Origin: CAWJPY01 sp963844865
Lineage (GTDB): Bacteria; Acidobacteriota; Thermoanaerobaculia; Thermoanaerobaculales; Sulfomarinibacteraceae
Reading direction: 5' to 3'
Assembly (NCBI GenBank): GCA_963844865.1
Contig: CAWJPY010000001.1
Span: forward strand, 186,001-250,000
DNA length: 64,000 nt
Positions 42,250 through 52,460 of this stretch are shown here, piece by piece (the stretch's first letter is position 1; each line of letters starts with the position of its first letter). The translations under genes and the position numbers were made by a program. The notes beneath the pieces are model-generated. The model saw nothing but the letters and a program-made list of their open reading frames with translations, did no database searches and was not told where the DNA came from.

Positions 42250-43005
42250 TCAGGCTCCATAGAGCAGGCGGTCGCCGAGCACCAGGGGCAGGCCCGCCTG
42301 GACGATCCGCCGCCGTGCCGAGCCTACGGGGTAGCTGACCCGGTAGGCGTAGAGGCGGTCCTGGTCGGCGTCGTAGATGGCGTAGGCGGCCCGCGGGTCG
42401 CGGTCCCGGGGCTGGCCCACCGAGCCCGGGTTCACCAGGTACCGGCAACCGGGCTCCAGGTCCACCACCGACCGCCGTCCGGCGAGCAGGTGGACCCCGA
42501 GCCGATCACCCTCTTCCTCCGGCCGGAGCACGAACAGGGACGGCACGTGGGTGTGGCCGAAGAAGACGAGGCGCTCCGGGAGAGCCTCGAACGCCACGTG
42601 GGCGTCGTAGCCCGAGAAGATGTAGGTGTCCTCGTCCACGGTGGACCCGTGGCAGATGACGACCCCCGGCTCCAGCTCGGTGGGCCCCTCCGGCAGGGAG
42701 CGCAGGAAGTCCAGGTTGCGGGGGTCGAGGTGCTCGTGGGTCCACTCGGCGGCCTCCCGGGCGTAGCGGTTGAAGTACTCCGCGCTGTCCAGCCCGGCGC
42801 AGACCCGGTCGTGGTTGCCCCGCACCACCAGCAGGGACGCGCCCAGGGAACGCAGCCAGTTGAGGACCTGGTTGGGGGAGGCCCCGTAGCCCACGGCGTC
42901 ACCCAGAAACACGACGCGGTCGTAGCGCTTGCGGCGCACGTGGCCGATCACGCCCCGCAGCGCCTCCCAGTTGCCGTGGATATCGGACAGGATCAGGTAG
43001 CGCAC
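42250..43005 (-). CDS. Metallophosphoesterase (YfcE/MJ0936-like)
   Basis: This 251-residue phosphodiesterase-type enzyme has LILSDIHGNWEALRGVI, FLGDAVGYGASPN, VVRGNHDRVCAG, VICHGSTV and FFGHTHVPSLF, all five metal motifs. It is cytoplasmic, with no signal peptide. The start overlaps aroK by 13 bases. The substrate is unknown. Confidence 0.92.
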   Translation of the reverse strand: MRYLILSDIHGNWEALRGVIGHVRRKRYDRVVFLGDAVGYGASPNQVLNWLRSLGASLLVVRGNHDRVCAGLDSAEYFNRYAREAAEWTHEHLDPRNLDFLRSLPEGPTELEPGVVICHGSTVDEDTYIFSGYDAHVAFEALPERLVFFGHTHVPSLFVLRPEEEGDRLGVHLLAGRRSVVDLEPGCRYLVNPGSVGQPRDRDPRAAYAIYDADQDRLYAYRVSYPVGSARRRIVQAGLPLVLGDRLLYGA

Positions 43006-43520
43006 GCCACCCCCACCAGTGCGTCACGCACCCGTCGCGCCGACTCCTCGGGAGTCTCGGCGCCGTCCAGCTCCACCCGACACGTGGCCGACAGGTAACC
43101 GGGCCGCCGGCTCGCATACAGACGTCGGGCCTCTTCGAGGCTCGAGGCCAGAGGCCGCTCGCCCCCGTCCTCGCGGAGCCGTTCCTCCAGCACCGCCCAG
43201 GGCAGGTCCAGGAAGACCGACACGCCGCCCGCGGCGTGGACGATGTCCCGGTTCTCCTCAGCGCAGAACGCGCCGCCCCCCGTGGCCACCACGGTCCGCT
43301 GCAACCGGGTGCTCTCCAGGAGGGCGGCCCGCTCCTCCTGCCGGAAGCGGTCCTCCCCCCAGCGGGCGAAGACCTCCCGGATGGGCATGGCGAAGCGCTC
43401 CACGAGGACGGCGTCCAGATCCAGGAACCCGTACCCCATCAGGTCCGCCAGGGCGGCGCCCACCGCCGTCTTGCCGGCCCCCATGAAGCCCACCAGGTAG
43501 GGGTTGAACATCGTTCTCAT
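42993..43520 (-). CDS. aroK: Shikimate kinase
   Basis: Shikimate kinase phosphorylates shikimate at position 3 in aromatic amino acid synthesis. The 175-residue protein has Walker A VGFMGAGKTAVGAALADLMG, shikimate-binding FLDLDAV, FRQEERAAL and ATGGGAFC, and the LID arginine region (DGGERPLA). An ATG at 43511 is an alternative start, 3 codons shorter. Confidence 0.92.
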   Translation of the reverse strand: MRTMFNPYLVGFMGAGKTAVGAALADLMGYGFLDLDAVLVERFAMPIREVFARWGEDRFRQEERAALLESTRLQRTVVATGGGAFCAEENRDIVHAAGGVSVFLDLPWAVLEERLREDGGERPLASSLEEARRLYASRRPGYLSATCRVELDGAETPEESARRVRDALVGVACAT

Positions 43521-43631
43521 GTTAGCAGCCCGATGGTCCCGCCCGGTCCCCCCCGCGGCCCGCGTCCGATGCGATCCGCCCGTTTCGGGCGCGGACGCGG
43601 GCGCGGACGCGGACGCGGGAGACCTCACGTG
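43521..43631. repeat. GGGCGCGGACGC simple sequence between accC and aroK
   Basis: 43586-43620 is a run of GCGGACGCGGGCGCGGACGC type. It is the only break of more than 50 bases in this part of the operon. Confidence 0.7.
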
Positions 43632-44978
43632 TCAGGAACGCGCGAGGAAGCGGTCCATGAAGGCGGTGCTCAGGCGGCCGGCCGCGAAGTCCCGGTCGGC
43701 CAGGATCCGCAGGTGGAGAGGGGCGGAGGTGTAGATCCCCTCCACCTGCAGCATCTCGAGGGCCCGTCGCCCGCGCTGAATGGCCTCGTCCCGGGTCCGG
43801 CCGTAGGCGATGAGCTTGGCGATGAGGCTGTCGTAGTAGGGAGGAATGCGATAGCCCGAGTAGATGTGGGTGTCGATCCGGATGCCCGGTCCCCCCGGCA
43901 GGGCCAGGTGACTGATGGTCCCGGCCGAGGGAGCGAAGGTCTCCGGGTTCTCGGCGTTGATGCGGAACTCGATGGCGTGGCCCGAAAAGCGCGCCCGATA
44001 GCGCTTGGGCAGCGACATGGGCTCGCCGGCGGCGATGAGGAGCTGCTCCCGCACCAGGTCGACGCCGGTGGTGAGCTCGGTGACCGGGTGCTCCACCTGC
44101 ACCCGGGTGTTCATCTCCATGAAGTAGAACTGCCCCTCCTCGGAGAGCAGGAACTCCACGGTGCCGGCGTTGACGTACTTGACGGCCCGCGCCGCCGCCA
44201 CCGCCGCCCGCCCCATCTCCGTGCGCAGCTCCGGCGTCAGCGCGACCGACGGCGCCTCCTCGAGCAGCTTCTGGTGCCGGCGCTGGATGGAGCACTCCCG
44301 CTCGCCGAGGTGGACGGTGCGCCCGGTCGAGTCGGCCAGGATCTGGAACTCGATGTGGCGCGGCCGCTCCAGGTACTTCTCCAGGTACACGGTGGGGTCG
44401 CCGAACGCCTTCTCGGCCTCGGTGCGGGCGGTGTCGTAGGCGGCGTTGAGGTCGTCGGTGTTGACCGCCAGCCGCATCCCCCGCCCCCCGCCCCCGGAGG
44501 AGGCCTTCAGGATCACCGGGTAGCCGATGCGCTCGGCCATCTCCAGGGCGGCGGCGCGGTTGCGCAGGGGCCCGTCCGAGCCCGGGACCACCGGGACCCC
44601 GGCGGCCTGCACCGTGCGCCGGGCCTGGGCCTTGTTGCCCATGAGGCGGATCGCCTCCGGGCCGGGCCCGATGAACGTCAGCCCGCACTCTTCGACCACC
44701 TCCGCGAAGTGGGCGTTCTCGGCCAGGAAACCGTAGCCGGGGTGGATGGCCTCGGCGCCGGTCACCTCGGCCGCGGACATCACGGCAGTCACGTTCAGGT
44801 ACGAGGCGTCCGAGGGGGGCGGCCCGATGCACACCGCCTCGTCCGCGAGCAGCACGTGGAGGCTGTCCCGGTCGGCCTCGGAGTGCACCGCCACCGTCTC
44901 GATGCCGAGCTCGCGGCAGGCGGCGATGATGCGCACCGCGATCTCGCCGCGGTTGGCAATGAGGATGCGCTTGAACAT
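43632..44978 (-). CDS. accC: Acetyl-CoA carboxylase, biotin carboxylase subunit
   Basis: AccC carboxylates biotin on AccB with ATP and bicarbonate, the first half-reaction of acetyl-CoA carboxylase. The 448-residue protein, of normal length, has MFKRILIANRGEIAVRIIAA, the ATP-grasp SSGGGGRGMRL and the catalytic VEFLLSEEGQFYFMEMNTRV plus QVEHPVTE. It starts 13 bases after the accB stop. Confidence 0.97.
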   Translation of the reverse strand: MFKRILIANRGEIAVRIIAACRELGIETVAVHSEADRDSLHVLLADEAVCIGPPPSDASYLNVTAVMSAAEVTGAEAIHPGYGFLAENAHFAEVVEECGLTFIGPGPEAIRLMGNKAQARRTVQAAGVPVVPGSDGPLRNRAAALEMAERIGYPVILKASSGGGGRGMRLAVNTDDLNAAYDTARTEAEKAFGDPTVYLEKYLERPRHIEFQILADSTGRTVHLGERECSIQRRHQKLLEEAPSVALTPELRTEMGRAAVAAARAVKYVNAGTVEFLLSEEGQFYFMEMNTRVQVEHPVTELTTGVDLVREQLLIAAGEPMSLPKRYRARFSGHAIEFRINAENPETFAPSAGTISHLALPGGPGIRIDTHIYSGYRIPPYYDSLIAKLIAYGRTRDEAIQRGRRALEMLQVEGIYTSAPLHLRILADRDFAAGRLSTAFMDRFLARS

Positions 44979-44991
44979 GGCGGGCCCGGGA

Positions 44992-45453
<462 letters not shown>

Positions 45454-45465
45454 GTAGTCGTCACC

Positions 45466-45819
45466 TCAGACGAATTCGGAGTGGAGCCGCTCCCCGGTGA
45501 GCCGGCTCAGGTATCGCCCCTTGCCCACCGGCGCCTCGCGGTTGAGGACGAGCACCAGGAAGTACCCGGCGGCCAGGGAGGTCAGAATCACGACCGCGTT
45601 CTCCGCGTACACCGAGAGCTGCTGCAGGCCGCCGTGGTGGAACTCCTGTCCCGCCCGCTCGACGCCGTCGACGATGGCCGCGAACTCGGTGCCCAGGGCC
45701 TCGAGCTGGGACTCCTCGGGCACCATCACCACCGGGATGCCGTCGGGGTCCACGATGGCGGCCCCGCGCGCGCCGGGGCACCGCCGCACCAGCGTCTCCA
45801 TGGCGTCGTCCAGCTTCAC
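45466..45819 (-). CDS. Roadblock/LC7 domain protein
   Basis: This 117-residue single-domain protein (GARGAAIVDPDGIPVVMVPE, then VERAGQEFHHGGLQQLSVYA) is of the Roadblock/LC7 type that forms dimers and often binds small GTPases, as MglB does. No MglA-type GTPase is in the window. Its GTG start overlaps the TPR gene stop (GTGA), and accB follows 12 bases after its stop. Confidence 0.88.
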   Translation of the reverse strand: MKLDDAMETLVRRCPGARGAAIVDPDGIPVVMVPEESQLEALGTEFAAIVDGVERAGQEFHHGGLQQLSVYAENAVVILTSLAAGYFLVLVLNREAPVGKGRYLSRLTGERLHSEFV

Positions 45820-47060
45820 CTGCTCAGCCTCTCGGCGGCCAGTCTAATGCCCTCCAGCCAGAGGCGCAACGCCGCCGCCGCCGGCGCGTTCGTGACGGCC
45901 GCCCGGCGGCGGGCGCGGACCGCGTTCAGGAGGTCGTCGGCGCCGGGGTGTGCCGGGTCGCCTTCGAGCAGGCTCTCCAGGGTCCGCTCGGCCAGCTCCA
46001 GGTCGCCCTGGTCCGCCGCCAGCCGGGCCAGGGTCATGGTGGGCAGGGGCAGCTCGCCCGCGAGCTCCTCCTCGTCCAGCTCCTCGTCCCCGCCGTCCTC
46101 GTCGTCCTCCCAGGCGTCCTCGTCGAAGCTCGGTCCGAGCACCGCGAAGCCCGCCGCGAAGGCACGTTCATCCCGCCCCTCGGGCTCCTCCGCCTCGGGC
46201 TCGCCGGCCACGGGCGGCTCCGGCGAGAGCTCCTCGGAGGCCCGGAACGGCGGCGGCCCGGCCTCCAGGGAGGACGCGGCGTCGGCCACGGACAGCCCTG
46301 CGCCCCAGCCGGGCGCGGTGGGCGGCTCCGGGCCGAGGGCGTCGCGGTCCGGTTCTGGAGCCTCGTCATGCGCCGGCGGGACCTCCCCGCCGTCCGGCGG
46401 CGGCTCGGGGGACGCCGCGAAGGCCGTCTCGACCTCGTGGGGAAACCCGCCCGGCTCCTCGTCGGAGGGCGCGGGCACGGACTCTGGCGCGGAATCGGGC
46501 GCGGGCGCGGGCCCGGACATGGCCGCGAAGACCTCCTGGGTGGACTGCCAGACCCCGGTGTCGCCGTGGCCGGGCACGGTGAAGGGCTCCTCCCCGGACA
46601 CCCGCACCACGGGAGGCGGGGCCCGCCGGGCGGCGGGGACCGACGGCGCGGCGATGGCGGCCAGGCGCTCCTCCGCCACCTCGAGGCGCTCACCCACGGT
46701 GTCGTCGGCGGGGGCCAGCTCGTGGGCCAGCCGGAAGGCGCGGGCCGCCCGCGTCCAGTCCTCCTGGGCCAGGGCCGCCTCGCCGATCATCTTGGCGGCC
46801 ACCGCGTTCTGGGGGTCCAGCTCCAGGGCGCGCTCGAAGGCGCGCTCGGCCTGAGGCAGGTCCCCCTGGGCGAGGTGCGCGCGGCCCAGCGACACCCAGG
46901 CCGCCACGTACTGGGGGTTGTGTCTCAGGCCCTCGTGCAGGACGTCCACCGCCTCCGCCACCTGGCCCTGCTTGCGCAGCACCTCGGCGAGCTGGTAGAA
47001 GACGCGCGAGGACGGATCCTCGCGCAGCAGGTAGCGGAGCTGCTCGATGCGGTAGTCCAT
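45816..47060 (-). CDS. TPR repeat protein with disordered acidic middle region
   Basis: This protein of about 414 residues has three to four TPR repeats in the first 140 residues (YVAAWVSLGRAHLAQGDLPQ, AFERALELDPQNAVAAKMIG). The middle (about 165-320) is Pro/Glu/Ala rich and probably disordered, and a helical C-terminus contains ARLAADQGDLELAERTLES, another TPR-like segment. The ATG at 47060 is preferred over a TTG 4 codons upstream. It is coupled to the roadblock gene. It may be a scaffold; the partner is unknown. Confidence 0.82.
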   Translation of the reverse strand: MDYRIEQLRYLLREDPSSRVFYQLAEVLRKQGQVAEAVDVLHEGLRHNPQYVAAWVSLGRAHLAQGDLPQAERAFERALELDPQNAVAAKMIGEAALAQEDWTRAARAFRLAHELAPADDTVGERLEVAEERLAAIAAPSVPAARRAPPPVVRVSGEEPFTVPGHGDTGVWQSTQEVFAAMSGPAPAPDSAPESVPAPSDEEPGGFPHEVETAFAASPEPPPDGGEVPPAHDEAPEPDRDALGPEPPTAPGWGAGLSVADAASSLEAGPPPFRASEELSPEPPVAGEPEAEEPEGRDERAFAAGFAVLGPSFDEDAWEDDEDGGDEELDEEELAGELPLPTMTLARLAADQGDLELAERTLESLLEGDPAHPGADDLLNAVRARRRAAVTNAPAAAALRLWLEGIRLAAERLSR

Positions 47061-47080
47061 GCTTCTCTTCAATGATAAAG

Positions 47081-47106
47081 CACGGCCGGCCCGAGGGCCG
47101 GCCGTG
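47081..47106 (-). terminator. Hairpin after the IPT/TIG gene
   Basis: CACGGCCGGCC-CGAG-GGCCGGCCGTG is a perfect 11-bp stem. It lies 17 bases after the stop of the IPT/TIG gene and before the TPR gene; the T tail is weak (GCTTTA), so it may only reduce read-through. Confidence 0.6.
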
Positions 47107-47123
47107 ACGGTTCGCAGGTCGAT

Positions 47124-49412
47124 CTAGGTGCCGTTGCCGGTCAGGTTGATGGTGATCGTGCCGCCGGCCGAGGCGGAAGAGTAATTGATCACCAGGGTAT
47201 CCGTGAGACCGTCCTGCACGATAGTCGGATCGAACGTGACGTCCACGACGCACTGCGGGCCGCCGTACGTCAGGCTCGCGCAGGCCGGGCTCGTACCTGT
47301 CACGCTGAAATCCGGTCCCGCCAAAGGTGGAACGACTACGGTGGCCGTCTCACCTCCATTGTTGGTGAGGAAGAGTTGGAGAGTATTTTCTCCAGCGGCA
47401 GCCGTGACCGAGCCGAAGTCCCACGTATCACCGTCACCGACGGGGCTGCTCACCAGATCCGCGGGCGTCGGCTCGCAGTCCGTGCTGGTCGGTGAGAAGA
47501 CAAGGGCGCCCGGCAGCGTGTTGATGCACGACCCCGGCAGGTTGATCACCGACACCGGGACCGCGGTCTGCGTCTGGCGCGTGCCGGGCACGCCACCCGG
47601 CGCCGTGCACGCGGTCTGCTCGAAGGTGATGCCGAGGACGTCGAGACCCGGGATGTTCTGCACCTCGATGGTGTGCTCGTCCACCACGTCCACGTACTCG
47701 CTGCCCAGGCGGCTGTTGTTGATCTCCACGAACAGGTTGTCGGCGAAGTTCGAGCCGTGGATGGTGAAGTAGGACCCGACGCCGACGTACACCGGGTCGA
47801 CGGAGGTGATGAGCGGGCTGTTGCCGAGCAGGGTGTAGTTGCCGCCGGTGGCGGTGAGGTTCTGGGAGTCGATGAGGGTCACCTGGAACTGCCCGTTGAG
47901 GTCGTTGCAGCTCGGGGCGGTCTCCGGCGGGAAGCGCACCAGGAGCTGGGTGCCCGACACGCTGATGGGATCGAGCTGGCGATTGCCGTTGGTGAAGAAG
48001 ACCTGCAGCGGGTCCGAGAAGCCGGAGCCGAAGATCCGGATGTCGTCCGCCAGGGTGCCCTCCCCGGGGCTGTTGCCCGTGATGTAGAGCAGGTCGCCGT
48101 AGGTGAAGGTCGCGTTGTTGGACGTCTTGCCGGAGAGGCTGTTGGTGACGTTGACGTCCACGGCCACCGGCGGGGTCTGCCCCTGCTGGGTGTAGTCCGG
48201 GGACAGGCAGGTGATGCGGTCGTTGTCGGCCATGGACTGGTCGTCGAAGAGGTTGACCTCGGTGGCCGTCAGGTTGCCGAACTTCACCTGCAGCGGCATC
48301 TGGAACCCGGACCCGAAGATGGTGACCAGGGTGCCGCCGTCCAGGGGCCCGGCGATGGGCGAGAGGGAGGCGATCTCCGGCGTCGGCTCGTCGGGCAGGA
48401 CCAGGAACGCGTCCGCGAGCTCGGCACTGCCGCCGTCGGCGGTGCTCAGGCGCACCCCCGCCATCTCGCTGGTCTCCAGGGGCTGCACGCTGAAGCGCGG
48501 CGTGGTCACCAGCACCTGGTGGCCGTCGGCGGCCACGCTCAGGATCTGGGCGGTCAGGTTCTGGCTGCGGAAGGTGAAGGTGACGGAGTCGGTCCCGGCC
48601 AGGTTGCTGCCGAGCAGGGTGACGTCCTCGCCTCCGCGGGCGCGGCCGGACTCCGGCTGGACGCCGTACAGGGTCGGGCTGCCGGCGGGGGGCAGGAAGG
48701 TGAAGGCGTTGGGCAGCACCTGGGTCTGCTCCTTGGAGGTGCCGACGGCCACGCTCACCGTGACGTCCGCCTCCCGCTCCTCGGAGCGCAGGTCCTGGCC
48801 GCTGATGTACGGGGTGAGGATGGTGATGGACCCGGTCCCGCCATCGCCCGCGTCGATCTGCTGCAGGACGGCGGGGAAGGACTGCCCGTTGACGGTGAAG
48901 GTCACGTCCACCGGGGCGGTGATGCCGGTCCCGTTCAGGACCACGGTCTCGCCGCCGTCGTAGGAGCCCCTGTTGGGTTGCAGCGGCTGGAAGATCTGGA
49001 GGGCGCCGCCGGCCGGAGCTCCCTGGTAGGTGACGGTCACCGCCCGGGTGACGTTCTGCACCCTGGCCTGGATCGTGTAGGCGCCGGCGGTGTCGGCGAG
49101 GAACAGGGCGGACGCCGTGCCCCCGTCGGTGGTGACGCTGGCGCTGGTCCCACTGCTGGAGTAGAAGCCGCCGCCGCTGGCGAGGAACTCCACGACCGTG
49201 CCGTTGGGCGCCGGCGAGCCGTCCTTGGTCACCACCGCGTCAAGCTGGACGGCATTCCCCACATACGGCGAGCTGCTGCTCGCCGACAGCGAGGTGATGC
49301 TCCACGTGGCGGGGACCACCGTGGGGACCGGCTTGGCGGTGGGGCTCGAGCCCGAGCACGAGGTCAGGACTACGAGTCCGAATAGCGCGAGGCAGAGGGA
49401 TGTCCTTCTCAT
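47124..49412 (-). CDS. IPT/TIG-domain lipoprotein downstream of pilQ
   Basis: This 762-residue protein has a lipobox (VVLTSCSGS), a bacterial Ig-like domain, then four to five IPT/TIG domains (SPIAGPLDGGTLVTIFGSGF, ITGNSPGEGTLADDIRIFGS, VYVGVGSYFTIHGSNFADNL) and a final beta domain (CVVDVTFDPTIVQDGLTDTL). It is probably anchored at the outer membrane. It follows the pil genes in the same direction, so it may be a surface partner of the pilus, but that is inference. Confidence 0.85.
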   Translation of the reverse strand: MRRTSLCLALFGLVVLTSCSGSSPTAKPVPTVVPATWSITSLSASSSSPYVGNAVQLDAVVTKDGSPAPNGTVVEFLASGGGFYSSSGTSASVTTDGGTASALFLADTAGAYTIQARVQNVTRAVTVTYQGAPAGGALQIFQPLQPNRGSYDGGETVVLNGTGITAPVDVTFTVNGQSFPAVLQQIDAGDGGTGSITILTPYISGQDLRSEEREADVTVSVAVGTSKEQTQVLPNAFTFLPPAGSPTLYGVQPESGRARGGEDVTLLGSNLAGTDSVTFTFRSQNLTAQILSVAADGHQVLVTTPRFSVQPLETSEMAGVRLSTADGGSAELADAFLVLPDEPTPEIASLSPIAGPLDGGTLVTIFGSGFQMPLQVKFGNLTATEVNLFDDQSMADNDRITCLSPDYTQQGQTPPVAVDVNVTNSLSGKTSNNATFTYGDLLYITGNSPGEGTLADDIRIFGSGFSDPLQVFFTNGNRQLDPISVSGTQLLVRFPPETAPSCNDLNGQFQVTLIDSQNLTATGGNYTLLGNSPLITSVDPVYVGVGSYFTIHGSNFADNLFVEINNSRLGSEYVDVVDEHTIEVQNIPGLDVLGITFEQTACTAPGGVPGTRQTQTAVPVSVINLPGSCINTLPGALVFSPTSTDCEPTPADLVSSPVGDGDTWDFGSVTAAAGENTLQLFLTNNGGETATVVVPPLAGPDFSVTGTSPACASLTYGGPQCVVDVTFDPTIVQDGLTDTLVINYSSASAGGTITINLTGNGT

Positions 49413-49431
49413 GGCTCCTGACTCCCTGTCG

Positions 49432-50001
49432 TCACGGCGTTCCGCAGTAGAAGTTGAAGGCGATGGGAACCCGTTCGGTGGCCACCGCCTTGCCCGAGAG
49501 CGTGCGCCCGAAGACCTGCACGTACATGCTCTCGCGGATGTTGCGGTTGCCGGTCTCGGGGTCGACGCCGCCGTTCTCCGGCAGGAGGTTGGAGAGCGGC
49601 AGCTCGCGGAGGTACTCCACCGGGTACACCCGGTAGTTGGCGAGGGCGGTGTCCCCGCCCGCCGGCACGTACACCGTCAGATCGTGGGACCACTCCGGCG
49701 ACGCGGTGCTCCCGCCGTCGGTCCGGGTGGGGGTGACCACCCACCGCGAGAGGGTGACGTCGGAGTTGCTGGTCAGCGTGACGTCCGGGCTCTTCGGGTG
49801 GGAGGAGATGCTCATGGTGTCGATGGACAGGTCCGCCCCGAGGGCCGTCTGGCTGCAGACGTCGATGTCGGGGTTGTAGAGCGTCACCTCGATGGTGAGA
49901 GCCACGGCGGCAGGGGTGTCGTCGAGGGTGCTGTTGCCCCCGCAGGAGAGGCTCAGCGCCACCAGGCCCACCACCATGCCCATGAGTAGAGTGCGGTTCA
50001 T
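49432..50001 (-). CDS. Small lipoprotein downstream of pilQ
   Basis: This 189-residue protein has a lipoprotein signal (MVVGLVALSLSCGGNS). The rest is beta-rich and contains YNPDIDVC and FNFYCGTP cysteines, which may form a disulfide. It lies 12 bases after pilQ. Family not recognised. Confidence 0.78.
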   Translation of the reverse strand: MNRTLLMGMVVGLVALSLSCGGNSTLDDTPAAVALTIEVTLYNPDIDVCSQTALGADLSIDTMSISSHPKSPDVTLTSNSDVTLSRWVVTPTRTDGGSTASPEWSHDLTVYVPAGGDTALANYRVYPVEYLRELPLSNLLPENGGVDPETGNRNIRESMYVQVFGRTLSGKAVATERVPIAFNFYCGTP

Positions 50002-50013
50002 CGGCTCCCTCCC

Positions 50014-52437
50014 CTAGTACTTCACGATCCGCGGAGTGATGAAGATCAAAAGCTCGTCGTGGGTCCTCGTGTTGAGGTTCTTCTTGAAGAGGTTCCCCAG
50101 GATAGGGATCTTGTGCAGCGCCGGGATGCGCTCCTGGTTCTCCTGCTCTTTAATCTGGTAGATGCCGGCGATGACGGTGGTCCCCCCGTCGCGCACCAGA
50201 AGCTCCGTGGTGGCGTCGCGGGTGAAGATGGGCACGTTGGCGGTGGTGCTGCCGGCGATCTGGAACGCCTGCTGCGGCTCCTGCTTGCGGATGTCCAGCT
50301 CCAGGTTGACGGTCCCCTCGGCGGTGATCTGGGGGGTCACCTCGAGCCTCAGGGTCGCGTCCACGTACTGCACGGTCACGGTGTTGTTGGCCACGGTCTG
50401 CACGGGGATCTGGAGCCCGGAGCGGATCTGTGCCGTCTTCAGGTTCTGGGTGGTGACCCGCGGCGTGGAGACGATCCTGGCCAGGCCCTCGGACTCCGCG
50501 GCGGTGAGCAGGAAGTCCAGGTTGAAGGTGTTGAGGATGTCGGCGAACGCGAAGGACAGCGTCGCCTTCTGGCTCGATCCGGGCAGGGCCACGTTGCCCC
50601 CGATCTGGATGGAGTTCGGGAACTCGAGACCGGTGTCGTTGCCGTGGGCCGCGTCCATCACCGAGCTGAAGCCCCAGTTGACGCCCAGCTCACGGGAGAA
50701 GTCGCGGGTGGTCTCCACGATGCGGCCCTCGATCACCACCTGCGGGGTGGGCTGGTCGAGGGTGTCGATGAGGCGGAGGATGCCCTCCACCCGGTCCACC
50801 ACGTCGCGGATGATGAGCTTGTTGGTGCGCTCGTCCATCACCACGGAGCCCCGACCCGACAGGAGATAGGACTCGGTGCCGATGAGGTCCTTGACGTAGC
50901 TCGCCTTGGCGTAGGACAGGGGCTTGACCACCGTCTTCAGGGGCTTGGCGTCCTCCTGCTGCTTCTCGAAGTTGGCCTGCTGGGCCTTCTCGGCCGCCAG
51001 CTTGCTGATGGGCGCCACCCTCAGGACGTTGTTCTCGAGCACGTAGTCGAGGCCGTTGATGCGCAGGATCAGGTCCAGGGCCTGGTCCCAGGGAACGTCC
51101 CTGAGCTCCACCGTGACCGAGCCCGAGACCCCGGGGTCGAGGACGATGTTGAGCTGGGTCAACGCCGAGAACGTGCGCAGCACGTCCTTGATGTCGGCGT
51201 CCTTCAGGGTGAGGGAGATGGGCTCGCCCGTGAACTGCTGCTCCTGGGTCGCCACCTCGGTGGGCTCGAACTCCTGGTCCCGCACGCCGGTATCCAGCAT
51301 CTGGGCCGCCGGCGCGCGCTCGATGAGCTGGTCGGCGTTGGCCACGAAGGGGCTGCGCGCAGCCGGCTCGGGCACGGGCTCGGAGGTCACCGCCGCGGGC
51401 TGCGGCTCGGGCAGCCGGAAGGTGTCCGAGGGCACGGCCTGGGGGACCGGCGCCGCCTGAGGGGCGGGCTGGGGCCTCGGCTCGTAGCGGGCGACGATCG
51501 GGTCCGGCTCGGGGGCCGGCGGCTCCGCCTGGGTGACGGTGATGGAGCCGTCAGCCGCGGCGGTGGCCGTCAGGTCGCCTCCCGACATGGCGATCGGGGG
51601 GTCCGAGGGGCCGATGATGAGGGTGGCCCCGCGGTCGCTCGTGATCAGCCGATGGCTGGCCGCCCGCTCCAGGTCCACCACCACCCGGGTCACCGGTGCC
51701 GGATCGGTGCGGTTCTGGGCCACGCGCACCTGCCGCACCAGGTCGGAGTGGACCGCGAACAGGTGCCGCTTCACACGGTTGACCACGCCGTCCAGGTCCA
51801 CCACCAGGCGCTCCGGGTTGGCGAGCGCGAAGGTCTGGCAGCGCAGGGGGCCGTCGGCGGCGAGCTCGATCCTGAGCTCGGCGCCCGCGCGGATCGGCTC
51901 CACGGCCAGCAGGCTGGCCGCGCCGGCCAGCGCCCCCTCCACCGGAGGCGGGACGGGCGCAGCATCCACCGCGGGCTCCTCGGAGACCACCACCGGAGGC
52001 AGGGCCGCCGGCTCCTCCGGAGGGGCCGGGGTGGCGTCGCCCGCCGGTGTGAAGCTGAGGTCGAGGCCGTCCGCGGTGGTGGTCAGCGCGAGCTGCTCTG
52101 GCTCTGTGAGCCACACCGTCAGGCGCGACAGCTTGCGCCCGAACTCCTCCACCGCGCTCAGCTCGGCGCGCTCCACGCCGAGCTCGGGCGCCGCCACGAC
52201 CTGCGAGCCCCGCTCCCAGGTCGCCTCGGGCATCTCCACCACCCACACGCCGGGCTGCGGGGAGTAGTGGACCGTCTCCAGGGTGCCCGTGGATCGGACG
52301 TGGAGGATCGGTCCCTGATCAGAGGGCTCCACCGCCAGATCCCGGATGACCGGGGTGTCAGCCGCCGCCGGGTACACCAGCAGCGATCCCAGCAGCATGC
52401 AGACCGCCGCCAGCGCCGGGATTCGTGTGCTCTTCAT
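50014..52437 (-). CDS. pilQ: Type IV pilus secretin PilQ
   Basis: PilQ forms the outer-membrane pore for the pilus. The 807-residue protein has a signal peptide, N-terminal AMIN domains (about residues 30-130 and 165-290), a Pro-rich linker, an STN/secretin N domain (LTLKDADIKDVLRTFSALTQ) and the C-terminal secretin domain (RIVSTPRVTTQNLKTAQIRS, VPIFTRDATTELLVRDGGTT, IPILGNLFKKN). It is the last of pilMNOPQ. Confidence 0.96.
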   Translation of the reverse strand: MKSTRIPALAAVCMLLGSLLVYPAAADTPVIRDLAVEPSDQGPILHVRSTGTLETVHYSPQPGVWVVEMPEATWERGSQVVAAPELGVERAELSAVEEFGRKLSRLTVWLTEPEQLALTTTADGLDLSFTPAGDATPAPPEEPAALPPVVVSEEPAVDAAPVPPPVEGALAGAASLLAVEPIRAGAELRIELAADGPLRCQTFALANPERLVVDLDGVVNRVKRHLFAVHSDLVRQVRVAQNRTDPAPVTRVVVDLERAASHRLITSDRGATLIIGPSDPPIAMSGGDLTATAAADGSITVTQAEPPAPEPDPIVARYEPRPQPAPQAAPVPQAVPSDTFRLPEPQPAAVTSEPVPEPAARSPFVANADQLIERAPAAQMLDTGVRDQEFEPTEVATQEQQFTGEPISLTLKDADIKDVLRTFSALTQLNIVLDPGVSGSVTVELRDVPWDQALDLILRINGLDYVLENNVLRVAPISKLAAEKAQQANFEKQQEDAKPLKTVVKPLSYAKASYVKDLIGTESYLLSGRGSVVMDERTNKLIIRDVVDRVEGILRLIDTLDQPTPQVVIEGRIVETTRDFSRELGVNWGFSSVMDAAHGNDTGLEFPNSIQIGGNVALPGSSQKATLSFAFADILNTFNLDFLLTAAESEGLARIVSTPRVTTQNLKTAQIRSGLQIPVQTVANNTVTVQYVDATLRLEVTPQITAEGTVNLELDIRKQEPQQAFQIAGSTTANVPIFTRDATTELLVRDGGTTVIAGIYQIKEQENQERIPALHKIPILGNLFKKNLNTRTHDELLIFITPRIVKY

Positions 52438-52460
52438 GCCATCCCCCAGTTCCTTCCTCG

